A DNA stretch of 64,000 nucleotides from Symbioplanes lichenis (lineage in GTDB: Bacteria > Actinomycetota > Actinomycetes > Mycobacteriales > Micromonosporaceae), in the NCBI RefSeq assembly GCF_030709675.1, contig NZ_JAUZQD010000002.1:372001-436000 (forward strand), written 5' to 3'. Shown piece after piece: positions 52,887 to 64,000 of the stretch (position 1 is the stretch's first letter; each line of letters starts with the position of its first letter). The notes beneath the pieces were generated by a model. The model made no database searches. It was not told the DNA's origin and was given only the letters and a program-made list of their open reading frames with translations. The position numbers and the translations under genes were made by a program.

Positions 52887-53936
52887 GTGATCCGCATCCA
52901 CCTCGGCGACGCGACGATCGACCGCACCCGGATCGCGATCAGCCCGCTGCTGGAGCTCACCCACGGCCTCGAGCTCCTGCACCGCCACCGCGACCGCCCG
53001 CAGGCCCCCTGGCCGTACACGGAATGGGCCGCCCACGCCCGCGAGGTGCTGCGCACGGTCCCGGCCACCGCGCCGCTGCGGATCTACGCCCAGCTGTACG
53101 GAACCGAGCACGGCCGTCCCACGCCCGACGTGTTCACACCGGTGCCGACCGGACCCCGTCCCACTCTCGGCGACCAGCTCGACGAGCTCCGGCGGACCCC
53201 GCCCGCGCTCGTGGCGGCGCAGCTCGCCAAGCACTACCCCGAGGGCGTGCCGGAGTTCCTCCTCCCGTACCGCGACGACCCCGCCCGGGCGTTCGGCCGG
53301 CTCGCCGACGCGCTGGAGACCTTCGCCGGGCTCGCCCTCGCGCCGCACTGGCCGGCGATGCGGGCCGCGCTGGACGAGGAGGTGCTGCTGCGGGCCCGCA
53401 CCCTCGCGGCCGCCGGGCCCGAGGAGCTGCTGACCGGCGTACGCGGCCCGGCGCAGTGGGACCACCCGGTGCTCTCGCTGCCCAAGCGCCGCGAGTCGGT
53501 GCTGAACGCCCGGGACAAGCGGCTGCTCCTCGTGCCGGTCCTCCTGCTCGACGATCAGATGACCGTGTCCACCGACCACCCCGAGATCGTCATGGTCTCC
53601 TACCAGTCCCGCGGCGCAGCCGTCCTGGCCGCCCGGCCCGCCGCCGCCCGCCCGCCGCGCGACCGCCTCGCCCAGCTGATCGGCCCCGGCCGCGCCGCCG
53701 TCCTGCGCGCCCTCGCCGGACCGGCCACCACCACCGGCCTCGCCGCCACCCTCGGCCTCGCCCCGAGCACCGTGTCCGAGCACCTCACCGCCCTGCTCGC
53801 CGCCGGCACCATCACCCGGACCCGCTCCGGCCGCCACGTCGTCTACGCCCACTCCCCCGCGGGCGCGACGCTGGCCGCCCTCTTCGACGATTCGGCCCCG
53901 GCCGAAGTGTGGGCCTCCGCCCCCGCCGTTCCCTAA
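52887..53936 (+). CDS. ArsR-like winged-helix regulator with N-terminal DUF5937-type domain
   Basis: 349 residues from GTG 52887. The N-terminal two thirds (IHLGDATIDRTRIAISPLLE, LGDQLDELRRTPPALVAAQL) matches the domain that precedes ArsR helices in many actinobacterial regulators. The C-terminal HTH reads TTTGLAATLGLAPSTVSEHL then TALLAAGTITRTRSGRHVVY. It lies 11 bp upstream of the ABC exporter pair, which it most likely controls. Confidence 0.85.
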   Translation: MIRIHLGDATIDRTRIAISPLLELTHGLELLHRHRDRPQAPWPYTEWAAHAREVLRTVPATAPLRIYAQLYGTEHGRPTPDVFTPVPTGPRPTLGDQLDELRRTPPALVAAQLAKHYPEGVPEFLLPYRDDPARAFGRLADALETFAGLALAPHWPAMRAALDEEVLLRARTLAAAGPEELLTGVRGPAQWDHPVLSLPKRRESVLNARDKRLLLVPVLLLDDQMTVSTDHPEIVMVSYQSRGAAVLAARPAAARPPRDRLAQLIGPGRAAVLRALAGPATTTGLAATLGLAPSTVSEHLTALLAAGTITRTRSGRHVVYAHSPAGATLAALFDDSAPAEVWASAPAVP

Positions 53937-53947
53937 CGTCCGGGTCC

Positions 53948-55525
53948 ATGCGACCCCTGCCCACCCCCGCCTCGCGAGGCCGCCGTTCCCCGGCGGCCCT
54001 GGCCTCGCGTTCTTTCCCCCCGGCCGAGCCGCGCCGTCGCTCCCTGCTGGTCGCCGTGGTGCGCCGCCGCGGGCGGGCGCTGGCCCTGGCCGCCACGGCC
54101 GCCACCGGTCATCAGATCGGCGAGGCCCTGGTCCCGCCGGCCATCGGCCTGGCCGTGGACCACGCGGTCGACGGCGGCCCGCCCGCCTCGATCCTGCTCG
54201 CCGTGGGCGGCGTCCTGGCCCTCTTCACCCTGCTGGCCACCGGCGGCGGCACCAACTTCTGGCAGCTCACCGCGGCGACCACCCGGGAGGCCCACCATCT
54301 CCGGGTACGGACGGCCGCCCGCATCCTCGCCGACCCGTCCGCCGGGGCCGGCCGCCGCCCCGGTGATCTCGCCACGGTCCTGGTCACCGACGCCAAGGCC
54401 GCCGCGGAGGTCCTGCGCGCGATGGTGCTGCTGGTCTCGGGCGGCGCCGGCCTGCTCGTGACGGTCGCCGTCCTGGTGCGGGCCGACCCGTGGCTGGGCC
54501 TGGGCATCACCGCCGGCGCCCCGCTGCTCACCCTGGCCGTGCACCGGATCGGCCCCTGGCTCGAGCACCGGATCGCCGCCGGCCGCCGCAGCGCCGGCCT
54601 GGCCGCGGCCCTCGCCGCCGAGCTGGTCCACGCGATCCGCCCGCTGCGCGGCTTCGGGGGCGTGCCCGAGGCCGTCCGCCGCTACCGCCACGCCAGCCGC
54701 ACGTCCCTGGAGGCGGCCCTGCGCGGCGCCACCGCCTCCGCCGCCGCCGAGGCCGCCGGAGCCCTGGCCACCGGCCTGGTCCTGACCGCGACGGCCGCCG
54801 CAGCCGCCGCCCTGACCGTCACCGGCCGCATCAGCGCCGGCGACCTGGTCACCGTGGTGGCCATGGCCTCGTTCGCCGGAGAGCCGGTCGACCGCCTCGC
54901 CGCGGGCATCAAGACCCTCGCCGTGGCCCGGGCCGGCGCCGCTCGCATCGCCACCCTCCTGGACCAGTCGCCGCCCGCCCCCTCCGCTCCCTCCGCTGCC
55001 GTCGCCGTACGTCCCGGGGAAATGCTCGGCGTCGTAGCCAACGATCCAGCCGTCGCCGGCGCCATCACCGTCTCCGGCGCGGTGCTTGTGGAGCCTCATG
55101 CGGTGCACCTGCTCGGCCGGACACTGGAGGAGGTGCTGGACACCGGGCGCGCCATCGATCCCGAGGTGACCGCCCGCGCCGTCGCCGCCGCGCAGGCCGG
55201 GGACGTGACCCGGGCGATCGCCGACGGGGGCGCCAACCTGTCCGGCGGTCAACGGCAACGCCTGGCGCTCGCCGCCCGCCCGGCGGTGCTGGTCCTGCGG
55301 GATCCACTCACCGCCGTCGACGCCGTGACCGAGGACGCGGCAGCGGCGGGCCTCGCGGCGCTGCGCCGGGCCGACGGCGGCGCCACGGTCGTCATCACCA
55401 CGTCGCCGGCCCTGCTCGCGCGCTGCGACCGGGTCACCTATCTCGACGGATCCCGGCCCCCGGTCGACGGGATCCACGACGACCTCTCCCGGGATCCCGG
55501 CTACGCGGCGGCGGTGCTCCGATGA
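53948..55525 (+). CDS. ABC exporter half-transporter with a degenerate nucleotide-binding domain
   Basis: 525 residues. An ABC_membrane domain with six helices spans about 40-330. In the nucleotide-binding domain the Walker A motif is gone (GEMLGVVANDPAVAGAI), Walker B is altered (VLVLRDPLTAVD, with Arg-Asp where Asp-Glu is expected) and the switch His is Ser (VITTSPALLA). The signature LSGGQRQRLALAA is intact. It therefore cannot bind ATP by its own Walker site but can complete the site of its partner. ATGA overlap with the next gene. Confidence 0.88.
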   Translation: MRPLPTPASRGRRSPAALASRSFPPAEPRRRSLLVAVVRRRGRALALAATAATGHQIGEALVPPAIGLAVDHAVDGGPPASILLAVGGVLALFTLLATGGGTNFWQLTAATTREAHHLRVRTAARILADPSAGAGRRPGDLATVLVTDAKAAAEVLRAMVLLVSGGAGLLVTVAVLVRADPWLGLGITAGAPLLTLAVHRIGPWLEHRIAAGRRSAGLAAALAAELVHAIRPLRGFGGVPEAVRRYRHASRTSLEAALRGATASAAAEAAGALATGLVLTATAAAAAALTVTGRISAGDLVTVVAMASFAGEPVDRLAAGIKTLAVARAGAARIATLLDQSPPAPSAPSAAVAVRPGEMLGVVANDPAVAGAITVSGAVLVEPHAVHLLGRTLEEVLDTGRAIDPEVTARAVAAAQAGDVTRAIADGGANLSGGQRQRLALAARPAVLVLRDPLTAVDAVTEDAAAAGLAALRRADGGATVVITTSPALLARCDRVTYLDGSRPPVDGIHDDLSRDPGYAAAVLR

Positions 55526-57348
55526 CGGGCCGGAGCGGCGTCGAGAGGGAGGCCGGCGCGGCGGGAACGGGCGGTGCCACGGGACTGCCTGTCGCCGGCG
55601 GGCGGCAGAGTTTGCGGATCCTGGGGGCGGCTGTCCGGATCCATCGCCGGCAGGCTGCGATCGCTCTCCTGTGGACAATGGTGGCGGCCGGTGGGGCGGT
55701 CGGCGGGCCGCTGCTGCTCGGGCGGTTGGTGGACGCCGGGCGCGGCGGGGGTGCGTACCCGTGGGGGCTGGTCGTGGCGATCGGGGTCGTGGTCCTGGTC
55801 GCGGCGGCCGGCGCGGCGCTGAGCCTGCGGGCCACCGAGCGGCTCGGCGTCACCGTGACCGCCGACCTGCGGGAGCGGGTCGTCGAGCGGACGCTCACCC
55901 TGCGCCCGGCCACGCTGGAGAGCGCCGGCAGCGGGGAGGTGGCGTCGCGCGTCACCGAGGATCTGGAGAACTTCGTCGCCGCCGTGCCCCTGGTGGCGGA
56001 GGTGCTGCGAGCGGCCGTGACCGTGGTGCTGTCCGCGGCGGGGTTCCTCGCTCTCGACTGGCGGCTGGCGCTGGCGTTCCTCGTGGTCTTCCCCGTGTAC
56101 GCGGTCAGTCTGCGCGCCTATCTCCCGCGCGCCGCCCGCCTCTACGCCGGGGAGCGCCGGCTCGCCGCCGAACGGGGGCGGGTGCTGCTCGCGTCGTTGC
56201 ACGGGCGGGCGACGGTCCACGCGTACGGGATGGCGGGCCTGCAGACGCGCCGGGTGGCCGCGGCCTCGGACGACACCGTCATCGCGGCGCTCCGGGCGGC
56301 CCGCAGCCATCTGTGGTTCAGCAAGAGCATGAACGCGGCGGAGGCGATCGGGCTGTCGGCCGTGCTTCTCGCCGGGTACTGGCTGGTTCGGGCGGACATT
56401 GTCACCGTCGGGGCCGTGACGGGCGCCGCGCTGCTGTTCCATCGGCTGTTCACGCCGCTGGGGACGCTGCTGCTGTCGTTCGACGACGTGCAGCGGGCGC
56501 AGGCATCGCTCGCGCGCACGGCCGGCGTGCTGCTGGTGCCGCCGCCCGAGCCGGGTGCGCGGCGCAGCGCCCCGGCGTCGGTCACCGTCACCGTGCGGGG
56601 CCTGCATCACGCGTACGGGACCGGGCCCGGCGTGCTGCGCGGCGTCGACCTGACCGTCCCGCCCGGCACCTCGCTCGCCCTCGTGGGCAGCAGCGGCGCC
56701 GGCAAGACAACCCTGGCCAACCTGCTGGCCGGCACCTTCCCGCCGAGCGCCGGCCAGGTGATCCTGAGCGGGGCCGGTGGGGATGTCGCGGTCACCGATC
56801 TGGATCCCGGCGTGCTGCGTGACTGGGTCGGCGTCGTCGCCCAGGAGACGCACGTGTTCACCGGTTCCCTGCGCGATGACCTGACGTACGCGGCTCCCGG
56901 CTGCGACGACGATCGGATCCTGCGCGCGCTGACGGCGGTCCGGGCCGACGGGTGGGTGCATGCACTTCCCGGCGGATGGGACACCCCGGTCGGCGCCGGC
57001 GCCCACGCGCTGACCGCCGCGCAGGTGCAGCAACTCGCCCTCGCCCGGATGCTGTTGCGCGATCCGCCGGTGGTCGTGCTGGACGAGGCCACGGCGGAGG
57101 CGGGCAGCGCGGGCGCTCGCGTGCTCGAATCAGCGGCCGCCGCCCTGATCCGGGGCCGCACGGCGGTCGTCGTCGCGCACCGGCTGACCCAGGCCCGCGC
57201 CTGCGACCGGATCGCCGTCCTGGACGACGGGCGGATCACCGAGATCGGGACGCACGACGAGCTGCTCGCGCGCGGGGGCGCGTACGCCACGCTGTGGGCC
57301 GCCTGGAAAGCACCCGGCGTAAGCGCCACCCGCGAGCAGAGGACCTAG
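55522..57348 (+). CDS. ABC exporter half-transporter with intact Walker motifs but no LSGGQ
   Basis: 608 residues. ABC_membrane domain about 33-320 (PATLESAGSGEVASRVTEDL, RRLAAERGRVLLASLHGRAT). Nucleotide-binding domain: Walker A GSSGAGKTTLANLLAG, Q loop GVVAQETHVFTG, Walker B PVVVLDEATAEAG and H loop VVVAHRLTQARA are intact. The signature is degenerate (ALTAAQVQQLALAR). Paired with the upstream subunit it gives one working site, formed by its Walker motifs and the partner signature, and one dead site. The end overlaps the convergent ATP-grasp gene by 4 bp. Confidence 0.9.
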   Translation: MTGRSGVEREAGAAGTGGATGLPVAGGRQSLRILGAAVRIHRRQAAIALLWTMVAAGGAVGGPLLLGRLVDAGRGGGAYPWGLVVAIGVVVLVAAAGAALSLRATERLGVTVTADLRERVVERTLTLRPATLESAGSGEVASRVTEDLENFVAAVPLVAEVLRAAVTVVLSAAGFLALDWRLALAFLVVFPVYAVSLRAYLPRAARLYAGERRLAAERGRVLLASLHGRATVHAYGMAGLQTRRVAAASDDTVIAALRAARSHLWFSKSMNAAEAIGLSAVLLAGYWLVRADIVTVGAVTGAALLFHRLFTPLGTLLLSFDDVQRAQASLARTAGVLLVPPPEPGARRSAPASVTVTVRGLHHAYGTGPGVLRGVDLTVPPGTSLALVGSSGAGKTTLANLLAGTFPPSAGQVILSGAGGDVAVTDLDPGVLRDWVGVVAQETHVFTGSLRDDLTYAAPGCDDDRILRALTAVRADGWVHALPGGWDTPVGAGAHALTAAQVQQLALARMLLRDPPVVVLDEATAEAGSAGARVLESAAAALIRGRTAVVVAHRLTQARACDRIAVLDDGRITEIGTHDELLARGGAYATLWAAWKAPGVSATREQRT

Positions 57349-58235
57349 CGGAGCCGGTCGCGCACGGCCCGGACGAAGATGTCCACGGTGCCGGGCAGGA
57401 CGTCGAGGGCGTACCCGGGCTCGGACACCTCGACCTCGATCACCGTGCCCGCGGCGATGTCGATCCGGGCGTACAGGGGCAGCTTGGCGTCCGGGCCGAA
57501 GCCCCGGGCCACGGCGATGTCCGCCACCGCCGCCACCGCCCGCCGGCCCAGCGCGATCTCGTCCTCGTCCGGCGCGCCGCGGGTGATGGTGCTGGTGTAG
57601 GTGCCGCCGACGTACGCTCCGCCGGGCAGCAGGATCGGCCCCTTGTGGAAGGCTCCCGCGTAGTCGCCGTTGAAGAAGAACAGGCCGTGCTCCCCTGCCT
57701 CGGTCACCGCGTCGAGGGCCGGCTGGACCATCGCGGTCTTGCCGGCCGCCACGATGCGCCGGGCCAGCTCGGCCGCCGCCGGGTCGCCCGCCGTGAACAG
57801 GCCCGTGTCGCGGGACCCGGCGGACACCGAGGGCTTGACCACGACCCGGCCGGTGCCGTGCTCGCGCAGCGCGGCCTCGGCGGAGGCGGCCGTGGCGCAG
57901 AAGGCCGTGGGCACCACCGGCACGCCCGCCGCGGCGAAGTCGTCGAGGTAGCGCTTGTCGATGTTCCAGCGGATCAGCTCGGGCGCGTTGAGCACCCGCG
58001 TCACCGCCGCGACCCGGTCCAGCCACGCCATGAACTCCGCGTAGCGCACCGAATAGTCCCACGGCGTCCGGATGACGACCAGGTCGAAGCCCGCCCAGTC
58101 CACGGCCGCGTCGTGCCAGATGACGACCTTCGCGTCGTGGCCGTCGCGTCGCAGCGCCTCCGCGAGCGTGCCGGTGTCCGGCTCGGGTCCGCGCAGGCCG
58201 GCCGGGTCCGTGGTAACTAGTCCAATCCGGTTCAT
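57345..58235 (-). CDS. ATP-grasp ligase-like protein
   Basis: 296 residues from ATG 58235, which opens NRIGLVTTDPAGLRGPEPDT. Pattern of the RimK/DcsG-type ATP-grasp group: FDLVVIRTPWDYSVRYAEFM, NAPELIRWNIDKRYLDDFAA, VVVKPSVSAGSRDTGLF and YARIDIA with the Mg-binding acid in EVEVSEPGY. It would join a carboxylate to an amine or thiol with ATP. The frame extends upstream, but that part is antisense to the SDR gene. No peptide biosynthesis cluster adjoins. Confidence 0.82.
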   Translation of the reverse strand: MNRIGLVTTDPAGLRGPEPDTGTLAEALRRDGHDAKVVIWHDAAVDWAGFDLVVIRTPWDYSVRYAEFMAWLDRVAAVTRVLNAPELIRWNIDKRYLDDFAAAGVPVVPTAFCATAASAEAALREHGTGRVVVKPSVSAGSRDTGLFTAGDPAAAELARRIVAAGKTAMVQPALDAVTEAGEHGLFFFNGDYAGAFHKGPILLPGGAYVGGTYTSTITRGAPDEDEIALGRRAVAAVADIAVARGFGPDAKLPLYARIDIAAGTVIEVEVSEPGYALDVLPGTVDIFVRAVRDRLR

Positions 58236-58299
58236 CCCCTTACCGTAACCGACGGGGTAGGATTCCAACCGCATCGTTGGGGTTGGAGATGGAGCGGAC

Positions 58300-59010
58300 A
58301 TGTCAGTCGCATTGGTCACCGGCGGGAACAGCGGCATCGGATACCAGATCGCCCAGCAGCTGCTCGGGCACGGCGTCACCTTGTGGATCGGGGCGCGCGA
58401 CCTCGTGAAGGGAGAGCAGGCAGCACGGGAGCTCGGTCCGGCCGCCCGGGCCGTCCAGCTCGACGTGACGGATCCGGCGTCGATCGCCGCCGCCGCGGAA
58501 CGCATCGGCGAGCTCGACATCCTCGTCAACAACGCGGGGATCAACCCCGGCGGCGGGGACGTCGCGGGCACCACGATCGATCAACTGCGGCTGGCGTACG
58601 AGACCAATGTCTTCGGTCTCATCGCGGTTACGCAGGCCTTCCTGCCCGCACTGGAACGATCGGCGCACCCGCGCGTCGTCAACGTCTCCAGCGGCACCGG
58701 GTCACTGACCTGGAGCAGCGGCCCCAATCCGCAGTTCGCCTGGGAGCGGCCCCAGGGCGGCGGCCTCGCCTACCGCAGCTCCAAGACCGCGGTCAACGCC
58801 GTCACCCTCCTGACCGCGCAGGCCCTCGGCGACCGCGTCAAGGTCAACGCCCTCGCCCCGGGCCTGCGCCGCACGAACCTCGTCCCCGGCATGACCGTCG
58901 GCGGCGACCCGGCCGAAGCCGCGGCGGGCGCCGTCCGCCTCGCCCTCCTGCCCGACGACGGCCCCACCGGCGCCCTCTGGTCCTGGGACGGCACCCGCGC
59001 GCCCTGGTAG
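58300..59010 (+). CDS. Short-chain dehydrogenase/reductase
   Basis: 236 residues. Cofactor motif VALVTGGNSGIGYQIAQQLL, NNAGINPGG, NVSSGTGSL and a catalytic-site variant AYRSSKTAVNAVTLL, where Tyr and Lys are spaced as expected. A GGAG box precedes the ATG. It diverges from the ATP-grasp gene by 64 bp. Substrate unknown. Confidence 0.9.
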   Translation: MSVALVTGGNSGIGYQIAQQLLGHGVTLWIGARDLVKGEQAARELGPAARAVQLDVTDPASIAAAAERIGELDILVNNAGINPGGGDVAGTTIDQLRLAYETNVFGLIAVTQAFLPALERSAHPRVVNVSSGTGSLTWSSGPNPQFAWERPQGGGLAYRSSKTAVNAVTLLTAQALGDRVKVNALAPGLRRTNLVPGMTVGGDPAEAAAGAVRLALLPDDGPTGALWSWDGTRAPW

Positions 59011-59040
59011 CCGGGACCCGGTGCCGGTCAGGACCGCCGG

Positions 59041-59197
59041 ACGCGCTCGCGGCCCGCGTTCGTGCCGCTCTTTCCCCTCGGCGGCGGCTTCACCGACCTG
59101 AGCGGTGCGGGCCTGTCCGCCGTCGCCGACCGGCACGGCGCCACGGTGCAGCGGATCGCCCTGGGCGCCGTGCCGATCGTCCTCAGGCCCGTGGACC

Positions 59198-59220
<23 letters not shown>
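59041..59220 (+). pseudogene. Aldo/keto reductase C-terminal remnant
   Basis: The + frame reads AFVPLFPLGGGFTDLSGAGL then SAVADRHGATVQRIALGAVP, which matches the late part of AKR proteins (FxPLGxG and the VAxxHGATxxQVALAWLL helix). The expected AWLL and PIPGT parts are altered and no start exists. It overlaps the stop of the subtilisin pseudogene. The intact AKR gene at 62479-63528 is a different member. Confidence 0.45.
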
Positions 59221-62426
<3,206 letters not shown>

Positions 62427-62478
62427 GCCCCTACGACCGCATCACCCCGCCGGAAAGTTGCATCGGGCGGAGAGCTGC

Positions 62479-63528
62479 TCAGAGATGCGGGCCGAGCAGG
62501 GACAGGTCCGCCGGGGAGAGCCGGTCGCTGGAGGTCGCGGCCTGGTGCCAGTACGGGTAGAGCAGCGGCAACGCACTCACCTTGTCCAGCCGCTCCCGCT
62601 CCTCCGCGGACAGCGACAGCTCAGCGGCGGCGAGGTTGTCGGCGAGCTGCTCGTCCGTGCGCGCCCCGATCACGAGCGACGCGACGGCGGGGCGCCCGAG
62701 CAGCCAGGCGAGCGCCACCTGAGCCGCGGAGACGCCGTGCGCCTGACCGATCGCGACCAGCTCCTCCACGGTGTCGTACAGCTGCTCCTGGTCGCGCACC
62801 GGCGGCTCGTTCCAGTCGGTGAGCTGGCGCGACCCGGCCGGCGGCTCCTGGCCCCGGCGGTACTTGCCGGAGAGCAGGCCACCGGCGAGCGGGCTCCACA
62901 CCAGGACGCCGAGGCCCTGGTCGACGGCGGCCGGGATGAGCTCGTACTCGGCGTCGCGGGCCTGCAGGGAGTAGTAGATCTGCTCGCTGACGAAGCGCGG
63001 CGTGCCCGTACGGTCGGCGGTGCCCAGCGCCTTGAGCAGCTGCCAGCCGGAGTAGTTGGACGCGCCGACGTAGCGCACCTTGCCCTGCTTGACGAGCAGG
63101 TCGAGGGCCTCGAGGGTCTCCTCGACCGGGGTGTGGCCGTCCCACTCGTGGACCTGGTAGAGGTCGATGTGATCGGTGCGCAGGCGGCGCAGGCTTGCCT
63201 CCGCGCCGCGGATGATGTGGTGCCGCGACAGGCCGGCGTCGTTGGGGCCGGCGCCCATGCTCATGCGCACCTTGGTGGCGAGCAGCACGTCCTCGCGGCG
63301 GCCCTCGAGCACCTCGCCGATGATCTCCTCGGAGAGCCCGTCGGAATAGACGTCGGCGGTGTCGATGAGGTTGATGCCCGCGTCGATCGCGCGGTCGACC
63401 TGGCGCCGGGCCTCGGCGACATCGGTGCTGCCGACGTTGGCGAAGTTGCCCTTGCCACCGAAGGTCATGGTGCCCATGGTGAGGACGGAGACTCTGAGGC
63501 CGGAGCGGCCGAGCTGGCGATATTCCAT
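62479..63528 (-). CDS. Aldo/keto reductase
   Basis: 349 residues. AKR barrel with GTMTFGG, the catalytic Asp-Tyr in NLIDTADVYSDGLSEEIIGE (DxxxxY), Lys in LLATKVRMSMG and His in DLYQVHEWDGHTPVEETLEA. ASNYSGWQLLKAL and IGARTDEQLADNLAAAELSL complete the NADPH site. Tetrad residues are all present. Stands alone, facing the CBM6-type gene divergently. Confidence 0.92.
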   Translation of the reverse strand: MEYRQLGRSGLRVSVLTMGTMTFGGKGNFANVGSTDVAEARRQVDRAIDAGINLIDTADVYSDGLSEEIIGEVLEGRREDVLLATKVRMSMGAGPNDAGLSRHHIIRGAEASLRRLRTDHIDLYQVHEWDGHTPVEETLEALDLLVKQGKVRYVGASNYSGWQLLKALGTADRTGTPRFVSEQIYYSLQARDAEYELIPAAVDQGLGVLVWSPLAGGLLSGKYRRGQEPPAGSRQLTDWNEPPVRDQEQLYDTVEELVAIGQAHGVSAAQVALAWLLGRPAVASLVIGARTDEQLADNLAAAELSLSAEERERLDKVSALPLLYPYWHQAATSSDRLSPADLSLLGPHL

Positions 63529-63660
63529 GACCTCAACCTATGCCCACGATCGGGTTCCGGAACCCAGGTCGGCTCTTCGGCCGATACTTCATCGAACTTC
63601 GTCCATAGCTTGGGAAAAGGCCGACACTGAGGGTTCCCCGATCCCCGCGGAGGAATCCCC

Positions 63661-64000
63661 ATGAAGAAACTGCCCGCCTTCCTGGCGGCACTCCTGGCCA
63701 CGGCCGGAGCTGTCGCCGTCACCACCGGGCCCGCCGAGGCCGCCACGGTCACCGTGCAGGCCGAGTCGTTCGCGGCGCAGTCCGGCGCCGTCGTCGAGGC
63801 GACCGCCGACACCGGCGGCGGCCAGAACGTCTCCTACCTCGCCGCCGGCGACTGGCTGCGCTACGACGGCGTCGACCTCGGCGCCGCCGGCACCCTCAGC
63901 CTCCAGGCCCGCATCGCGTCGGCCGCCGGCTCGGGCGCGGTCGAGCTGCGTACCGGCTCGGTCACCGGCCCGCTGCTGGCCAGCTTCCCGGTGTCCCCGA
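63661..64000 (+). CDS. Secreted protein with CBM6-type carbohydrate-binding domain (3' cut by window)
   Basis: 113 residues are visible. Sec signal MKKLPAFLAALLATAGAVAV to about residue 28 (AEA cleavage). The mature part begins VTVQAESFAAQSGAVVEATA and has GGGQNVSYLAAGDWLRYDGV, the usual start of CBM6 domains that bind xylan, glucan or agar-type chains. The catalytic domain, if any, lies beyond the window. Confidence 0.85.
   Translation, partial: MKKLPAFLAALLATAGAVAVTTGPAEAATVTVQAESFAAQSGAVVEATADTGGGQNVSYLAAGDWLRYDGVDLGAAGTLSLQARIASAAGSGAVELRTGSVTGPLLASFPVSP

Overview
The window reads as a stretch of chromosome from a high-GC actinomycete. Codon third positions are almost all G or C. Many starts are GTG, and genes in operons overlap by ATGA or GTGA. 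Gene content (SAM-IV riboswitch, two membrane-anchored Ser/Thr kinases, F420-type oxidoreductase, DUF6461 and TIGR03086 families, many Tat and Sec exported hydrolases) suits Micromonosporaceae such as Actinoplanes. That placement is inference, since no rRNA, tRNA or housekeeping marker is present. No CRISPR array, insertion sequence or tRNA was recognised.

Layout. 1-3.1 kb: end of an unknown secreted-type gene, a small membrane protein, an MscS channel pair and a shortened EgtA-like ligase. 3.1-8.4 kb: a peptide/nickel-type ABC import operon. 8.3-15.2 kb: Tat-exported serine hydrolase, DUF1992, the first copy of a Pro/Ala-rich paralogous family, a P-loop kinase-like protein and a Ser/Thr kinase. 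14.8-17.5 kb: molybdopterin oxidoreductase with a small partner. 17.5-21.3 kb: a damaged TIGR03086 gene, DUF6461, a MarR-MFS pair and two gene remnants. 21.4-25.8 kb: taurine/sulfonate operon (permease, binding protein, ATPase, dioxygenase, TauE/SafE exporter). 26.0-28.9 kb: Gly/Asp-rich secreted protein and the methionine importer metNIQ. 29.0-31.7 kb: M20 peptidase, then a SAM-IV riboswitch and a class V PLP enzyme. 31.7-39.3 kb: subtilisin, UBP zinc finger, two genes beheaded by one deletion, PspC, MerR plus cation transporter, SDR/LysR, STAS, oxidoreductase/MarR. 39.4-47.9 kb: FtsH, cyclase, second Ser/Thr kinase, hydrolase, sedolisin, Clp-N protein, RNA ligase-like protein. 48.0-53.9 kb: second copy of the paralogous family and mixed enzymes. 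53.9-64 kb: an asymmetric heterodimeric ABC exporter with its regulator, ATP-grasp, SDR, a doubly disrupted subtilisin, aldo/keto reductase and a CBM6-type secreted protein cut by the window end.

How the genes connect. The strongest theme is sulfur. A 21-bp element of the form CCTAY-N7-RTAGGAWWT stands before the peptide importer, the taurine operon and metNIQ. A SAM-IV riboswitch precedes a cysteine-desulfurase-like enzyme, and the EgtA-like gene diverges from the first element. This looks like one sulfur-limitation regulon spread over 28 kb, whose regulator is not in the window. The second theme is erosion: at least eight loci carry clear damage (frameshifts, an in-frame stop, lost 5' ends, orphan fragments), so this is probably a variable part of the chromosome.
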